A stretch of DNA of 64,000 nucleotides from CAADGU01 sp035444285 (GTDB lineage Bacteria; Chloroflexota; Anaerolineae; Promineifilales; Promineifilaceae). Location: assembly GCA_035444285.1 (NCBI GenBank), contig DAOMOK010000001.1:558001-622000 (forward strand). Reading direction: 5' to 3'. Below are positions 60,737 to 64,000 of the stretch, piece after piece. The notes under the pieces were generated by a model that was given only the letters and a program-made list of their open reading frames with translations, was not told the origin of the DNA and did no database searches. A program made the position numbers and the translations under genes. Within the stretch, counting starts at the first letter, position 1, and each line of letters starts with the position of its first letter.

Positions 60737-61609
60737 TTACAAGTTCAATTTTACCAATAAGTCGTTTACTCGTTCACTGGCAAGCTGCAATTCGGCCACC
60801 GCGGCCTGTAATTCGGCGGTATTTGGCCCGGCAGCACCCTCATTCTGGCGCAGACCGGCGCTCTGTTCGGCAGCGATCTGGCTGAACAGGGTGATGGTTT
60901 CCGGCAGGGGCATAATATGCAGTTCGGCTTGCAGCAGGTCGGCGCAGTGGTGAAACTGGCGGATAGCCTGGGCATACAGCCCCAGGCAGCGGTAACAGTG
61001 CATGAGCGCCCGATGCACTTCCTCACGCAGGGGGTCTATTTGCAGGATATGTTGGCCCATTTCTACGGCCGTTTCATACTCACCTCGCCGCATGGCGCTA
61101 AACATGAGATCACCTAATAATCGCAAATGTAAACGAGCTAACCGTTCACGTTCCAACAAACACCAATCGGCATAAATACCTTCACAAAAGTCACCCTGAT
61201 ACAAAGCTATCGCCTGGTTGAGCAGGCTTTCCTGCCGCACCAGGTCAACTTCGGCCCTGGCCTGCCGCTCCCAGGTTTCAAATGTCACAAAATCTATCTG
61301 CACATCTGGCTGTGGTGACAGGCTGACCCAATCACGCGCGGTCACCAAGAAATCATCACAGGTAAAGTGCAGGGTATGGAAGATGGTACGAAGTCGCCAG
61401 ACGGCCGTGTTCAACCGCCCACGCCCCTGCTCTTCCGAGCAGTCAGGCCAGAGTAAGTCTATCAATTTCAATCGGCTGTGTTTAACACGAGGAAATAACA
61501 ACAAATAACCCAACAGTTCTTCAACATGATGAGTGGGAAAACTGGACACCACCAACTCATCATGCTGTAGCTGAAGTTTTCCCAACGCCCGAATCTGTAA
61601 ATGGGCCAC
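60737..61609 (-). CDS. BTAD/SARP-like transcriptional regulator
   Basis: This 290-residue protein has an N-terminal winged-helix DNA-binding domain of OmpR/SARP type (LQIRALGKLQLQHDE, then SRLKLIDLLWPD and GRLNTAVWRLRTIFH) and a C-terminal bacterial transcriptional activation domain made of helical repeats (LLNQAIALYQGDFCEGIY, DPLREEVHRALMHCYRC). Such regulators activate nearby gene clusters. The start is a GTG with AAGGGTG upstream. It lies 22 bp from the VWA-FHA gene and is the best candidate regulator of the FHA-kinase or ESX genes (inference from position). Confidence 0.85.
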   Translation of the reverse strand: MAHLQIRALGKLQLQHDELVVSSFPTHHVEELLGYLLLFPRVKHSRLKLIDLLWPDCSEEQGRGRLNTAVWRLRTIFHTLHFTCDDFLVTARDWVSLSPQPDVQIDFVTFETWERQARAEVDLVRQESLLNQAIALYQGDFCEGIYADWCLLERERLARLHLRLLGDLMFSAMRRGEYETAVEMGQHILQIDPLREEVHRALMHCYRCLGLYAQAIRQFHHCADLLQAELHIMPLPETITLFSQIAAEQSAGLRQNEGAAGPNTAELQAAVAELQLASERVNDLLVKLNL

Positions 61610-61865
61610 GATGCACCCTTTCTAAATGATTCAACCATGTGAAAACTCAGACTTCGGAGCTTAAAACACCTGCGATCTGCCGATAGCTATGCGAATAAAA
61701 TAAGTGTTGAAATCTGGTTTTCTGTCCGTTACGTTTAGCCGCCTGGGAGGCGTCGCCTTTTTTTGTTCCTGGCTTGATGTTACCGGATGGACAGGGCATT
61801 GTCAATTTATGACATGGGGGAAAATGAGGGGTGTAGGGCAATTTGACCCAATTGCCCTACGTCAA
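61610..61865. other. 256-bp leader of the BTAD gene with overlapping hairpins
   Basis: CGCCTGGGAGGCG (61740-61752) and GGCGTCGCC (61749-61757) share bases, so only one hairpin can form at a time. On the plus strand a T-run at 61758-61764 follows, like a terminator; on the minus strand the structure lies in the leader of the BTAD gene. This could be an attenuator or regulatory RNA. No known riboswitch consensus was recognised. Confidence 0.4.
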
Positions 61866-62978
61866 TTACTTGAATCGCAATGTGTAGCTGGTGTGCGCCG
61901 GTTTGTGGGCATTGATCAAGCGGGCAATGAGCGCCCCATTGACCTCGGACTCGGGCACGGGCAGCATCACGGTAAACGTGAAAGGTTCCAGGGCCTCACT
62001 GGCATCATCAATATCGGGGGTGAGGCCGGTGTAGATTTCCAGCACCCGGCTGAGCGCCCAGCGCGTGCCGCGCCGGGCGTAAATCTGGTGCGCTTCCGTC
62101 AAAATGGCGCGCCGTTTCGCCTCATCCCAACTCTGGTCAAAGGTTAGATCAAACCAGTTCGCCAACCAGGGCAAGAAGTCAGCCGGGGCAGTCGCCGGGT
62201 GCAGGAAAACATCGAAGTTATCTACCGTCCATTCAATAGGAGCGTAAATGGATTCAAACAGCGCCAGGAAACGCTTCATAAAGCTGGTGTGGTATATACC
62301 GGGCAGGTATTGTAAGTAGCGGCTCTCGGTGAGGGAGAGACCAGGAGGTGGTGTATAAGCCGGTTCGCCTTCTGGTTCTGGGACGGGTGACAAGGCCGGT
62401 GGTACCGGTGGTTGATCTTGGGGTGGGCCACCGTTAATTTTGGTCTCAGCGCGCGATTTACGGGATGGTTTGGGCGGCGAGGGTTTGACTTCGGCAACCG
62501 CCGCTTCAGCAGCCGCTGCTTCAGATACCACTGCCTCAGATACCACTGCCTCAGATACCGCTGCCTCAGGGGCCAGTTGTGTAGACGGCCGTTCAGCATC
62601 AACTACGTCTGATTCACTGATGGGTGCTGGTGTCGGTTCGGGGATGGGGGCAGCAACGGCCGTGACCACCTCCTCCATCTCATACGTCAACGTAAACGCA
62701 CCGATCTCAATGACATCACCCGGATTGAGCGGATGGGGATCATGCTCTTTCAGGCGAATGCCGTTGACCTTCGTACCATTCGAGCTTTTGGTATCGGTGA
62801 TGGTGCAGCCATCATCGGCGCACACAATTTGGGCATGTCGCCGCGACACCAACTGGTCATCCAGCACCAGGTCTGCATCGCGCCGCCCCAACACGGCCGT
62901 GCCCATTGGTATCTCATATGTAGACGTACCAGCCGGGCCGGAGATTTGTAAACGGTGGATCATTATTTTTTCCGCCAT
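61866..62978 (-). CDS. FHA domain fused to phage tail protein I-like (TIGR02242) domain
   Basis: The protein has 370 residues. Residues 1-100 are an FHA domain with GTAVLGRRDADLVL, VSRRHAQIV and KSSNGTKVNGIRL. An Ala/Glu/Pro-rich spacer follows to about residue 210. The C-terminus matches the tail protein I-like domain of contractile injection systems: LPGIYHTSFMKRFLALFES, a conserved DNFDVFLHPATAPADFLPWL, and RGTRWALSRVLEIYTG. Such baseplate proteins join the tube to the spikes. The fusion of a phospho-Thr reader to a baseplate part is unusual. ATG 62978 is preceded by GAGGGAAC. It lies upstream of the BTAD gene, on the same strand as the ESX genes. Confidence 0.8.
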   Translation of the reverse strand: MAEKIMIHRLQISGPAGTSTYEIPMGTAVLGRRDADLVLDDQLVSRRHAQIVCADDGCTITDTKSSNGTKVNGIRLKEHDPHPLNPGDVIEIGAFTLTYEMEEVVTAVAAPIPEPTPAPISESDVVDAERPSTQLAPEAAVSEAVVSEAVVSEAAAAEAAVAEVKPSPPKPSRKSRAETKINGGPPQDQPPVPPALSPVPEPEGEPAYTPPPGLSLTESRYLQYLPGIYHTSFMKRFLALFESIYAPIEWTVDNFDVFLHPATAPADFLPWLANWFDLTFDQSWDEAKRRAILTEAHQIYARRGTRWALSRVLEIYTGLTPDIDDASEALEPFTFTVMLPVPESEVNGALIARLINAHKPAHTSYTLRFK

Positions 62979-62998
62979 AGGTTCCCTCGTGTTTTTTA

Positions 62999-63022
62999 AC
63001 GCAGAGACGCGGAGGCGCAGAG
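62999..63022. repeat. 8-bp repeat (ACGCAGAG family), three units
   Basis: ACGCAGAG, ACGCGGAG and GCGCAGAG lie in the 68-bp gap between the tail-like gene and the next minus-strand gene. Confidence 0.75.
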
Positions 63023-63046
63023 AAAAAACTTCGCGTCCTTCGCGGA

Positions 63047-63487
63047 TCACTCCTGCCTGTATGTTTCGGCTTGCGCGTGGAGGTGTTGGGCAACGGCCGT
63101 TGCCACTCCCATCACTTCTTGGGCCAACATCTCTAACCCGACGGCCGTTTCCTGCCGCCGATTTGCCTGATCCTGATGGTAGGCGGCATGGATTTTATCC
63201 GCTAGTTCGTCCATTTGCCCATTGTGGATCAGGCCGTGCCTGGTCAACACTTCCTGTAAACCACGCAGTTGTTGGCGGGCTGATTCCAGTGCGGCAGCAT
63301 CGTCGCCGGTCACGGCCGTGACAAACGCCTTGATCCCGCCAAACAGGTCATCCAACCGACGGGCCACCAGGTCAGGGTTATCAATGATGTCTACGGCCGT
63401 GAAGCCCAGGAGATCGGTGGCGAGACGGCCGTTGTTCTGAACAGACCACTCTGGAAAATTCTGGGCCATTACTTGAAATAGTGCCAT
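63047..63487 (-). CDS. Unknown helical protein next to injection-system gene
   Basis: This 146-residue acidic protein is predicted to be all-helical, with no membrane segment and no family recognised by eye. It has repeated Ala/Gln-rich helices, MALFQVMAQNFPEW at the start and VAQHLHAQAETYRQE at the end. It is co-directional with the tail-like gene, 68 bp upstream of it, so it may belong to the same injection-system cluster. The ATG follows CAGGACAC. The sequence contains several ACGGCCGT octamers. Confidence 0.65.
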   Translation of the reverse strand: MALFQVMAQNFPEWSVQNNGRLATDLLGFTAVDIIDNPDLVARRLDDLFGGIKAFVTAVTGDDAAALESARQQLRGLQEVLTRHGLIHNGQMDELADKIHAAYHQDQANRRQETAVGLEMLAQEVMGVATAVAQHLHAQAETYRQE

Positions 63488-63502
63488 TGTGTCCTGCCTG
63501 CC

Positions 63503-64000
63503 TCAAGGTACGACAATGTTGATCCCCGCAAACAATTCTCGGCTTTCTTCAATTCCACGTGATCCTTTTCCTTTTAGTATGATCAATTCTTCGCCAGTTA
63601 AAACAAGCTCTTTCTTTGGGTTTTTCAATCGTTGATTAAATAATGAACGCATCAAAGCAACCTTTGGTGCGCTCATTTCATAATTATCTTGCCATTCTTT
63701 AATAGCCGTTTCTGTATCCAGGATCTGAACACGAAGGACATGTGCACCATGAGTGTAAATATCTTTCCATGAATCAGCACCCGCCAAGAATTTATCATTG
63801 CTCCAAAAGGCAGCCGTAACAATCGGTATGACAGATCCCTGGTACTCTTCAAGGACATATTGCAACGCCTCTTGTTCGGCGATCTTCATAAGTCTAGGAG
63901 GGATTCCGGCAAAATACTTGCTTAGATCATATCCATTATCTAGGGTCAAGGGGCTTCTTCGACTGTTCTCATCACGAAAAACTCCTATCACATCATTATC
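63503..64000 (-). CDS. Unknown protein, 5' end beyond the window edge
   Basis: A minus-strand frame runs open to the window edge without a stop, so only the C-terminal part (about 165 residues) is visible. It contains LDNGYDLSKYFAGIPP, then a mixed helical/strand region and a VLTGEELIILKGKGS segment near the end. No family was recognised. It is more AT-rich than the genes to its left and lacks the ACGGCCGT octamer. Position suggests a possible link to the injection-system genes (inference). Confidence 0.55.
   Translation of the reverse strand, partial: DNDVIGVFRDENSRRSPLTLDNGYDLSKYFAGIPPRLMKIAEQEALQYVLEEYQGSVIPIVTAAFWSNDKFLAGADSWKDIYTHGAHVLRVQILDTETAIKEWQDNYEMSAPKVALMRSLFNQRLKNPKKELVLTGEELIILKGKGSRGIEESRELFAGINIVVP

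Noticed and set aside
1..64000. CRISPR arrays
   Set aside because: All repeats seen are 7-21 bp tandem units or hairpins without spacers; no Cas gene.
61866..64000. Prophage remnant
   Set aside because: Only one tail-type gene is visible, fused to an FHA domain, and there is no integrase, capsid, terminase or lysis gene; an injection system fits better, though the right edge is cut.

Overview
The window is about 64 kb of moderately GC-rich bacterial chromosome. It looks like a member of the phylum Chloroflexota, probably an Anaerolineae- or Ardenticatenia-like filamentous lineage. This is inferred from the gene content: secreted proteins with Thr/Pro-rich tails and YLPLV-type motifs, GT-C membrane glycosyltransferases, a BTAD regulator, a large STAND NTPase, solute-binding lipoproteins without adjacent permeases, and many FHA and Ser/Thr kinase proteins. 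No rRNA, tRNA, CRISPR array, IS element or integrase was recognised. The palindromic octamer ACGGCCGT is strikingly over-represented throughout, in coding and non-coding DNA.

Layout. 1-3.4 kb: the 3' end of a citrate synthase gene and two tandem secreted PQQ-type sugar dehydrogenase paralogues. 3.4-12 kb (minus strand): a Rieske ferredoxin and a predicted conflict/defence locus made of an effector-associated-domain protein, a 1.6 kb-codon membrane STAND NTPase, a SIR2-like protein and a non-catalytic FGE-sulfatase-like protein. 12-17.6 kb: a helicase-C-terminal-like protein, a small DUF5678 protein, a lipid kinase, a thioredoxin-fold protein and a GT-C protein. 17.6-23.2 kb (plus): a hybrid histidine kinase, a receiver-kinase that probably starts at ATT, and an esterase. 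23.3-28.3 kb (minus): an envelope-glycan operon coupled by ATGA overlaps. 28.4-39.8 kb: AsnA, RfbB, a metallophosphoesterase, a phosphohexomutase, a glycerate kinase, two solute-binding lipoproteins, a secreted protein and a deoxynucleoside kinase.

39.8-63 kb is a phospho-signalling and secretion island. It holds a PP2C phosphatase, a pseudokinase-FHA protein with a degenerate M14 peptidase-like ectodomain, a kinase-FHA protein with thrombospondin-type-3 repeats, and a compact type VII (ESX) secretion set: a CHAP-domain putative effector, an EccC-type ATPase, a WXG100 protein and a YukD-FHA protein. It also holds two further kinases, a VWA-FHA protein and a BTAD regulator. The right edge (61.9-64 kb) starts what may be a contractile-injection-system cluster: an FHA-fused tail protein I-like gene and two unknown genes.

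How it may work (inference): the kinases, PP2C phosphatase and FHA readers probably form one Thr-phosphorylation circuit controlling the type VII machine and possibly the injection system. The 4-12 kb locus looks like a STAND-based defence or programmed-response module. Intergenic spaces are filled with 7- or 8-bp tandem repeats and two families of palindromic hairpins.
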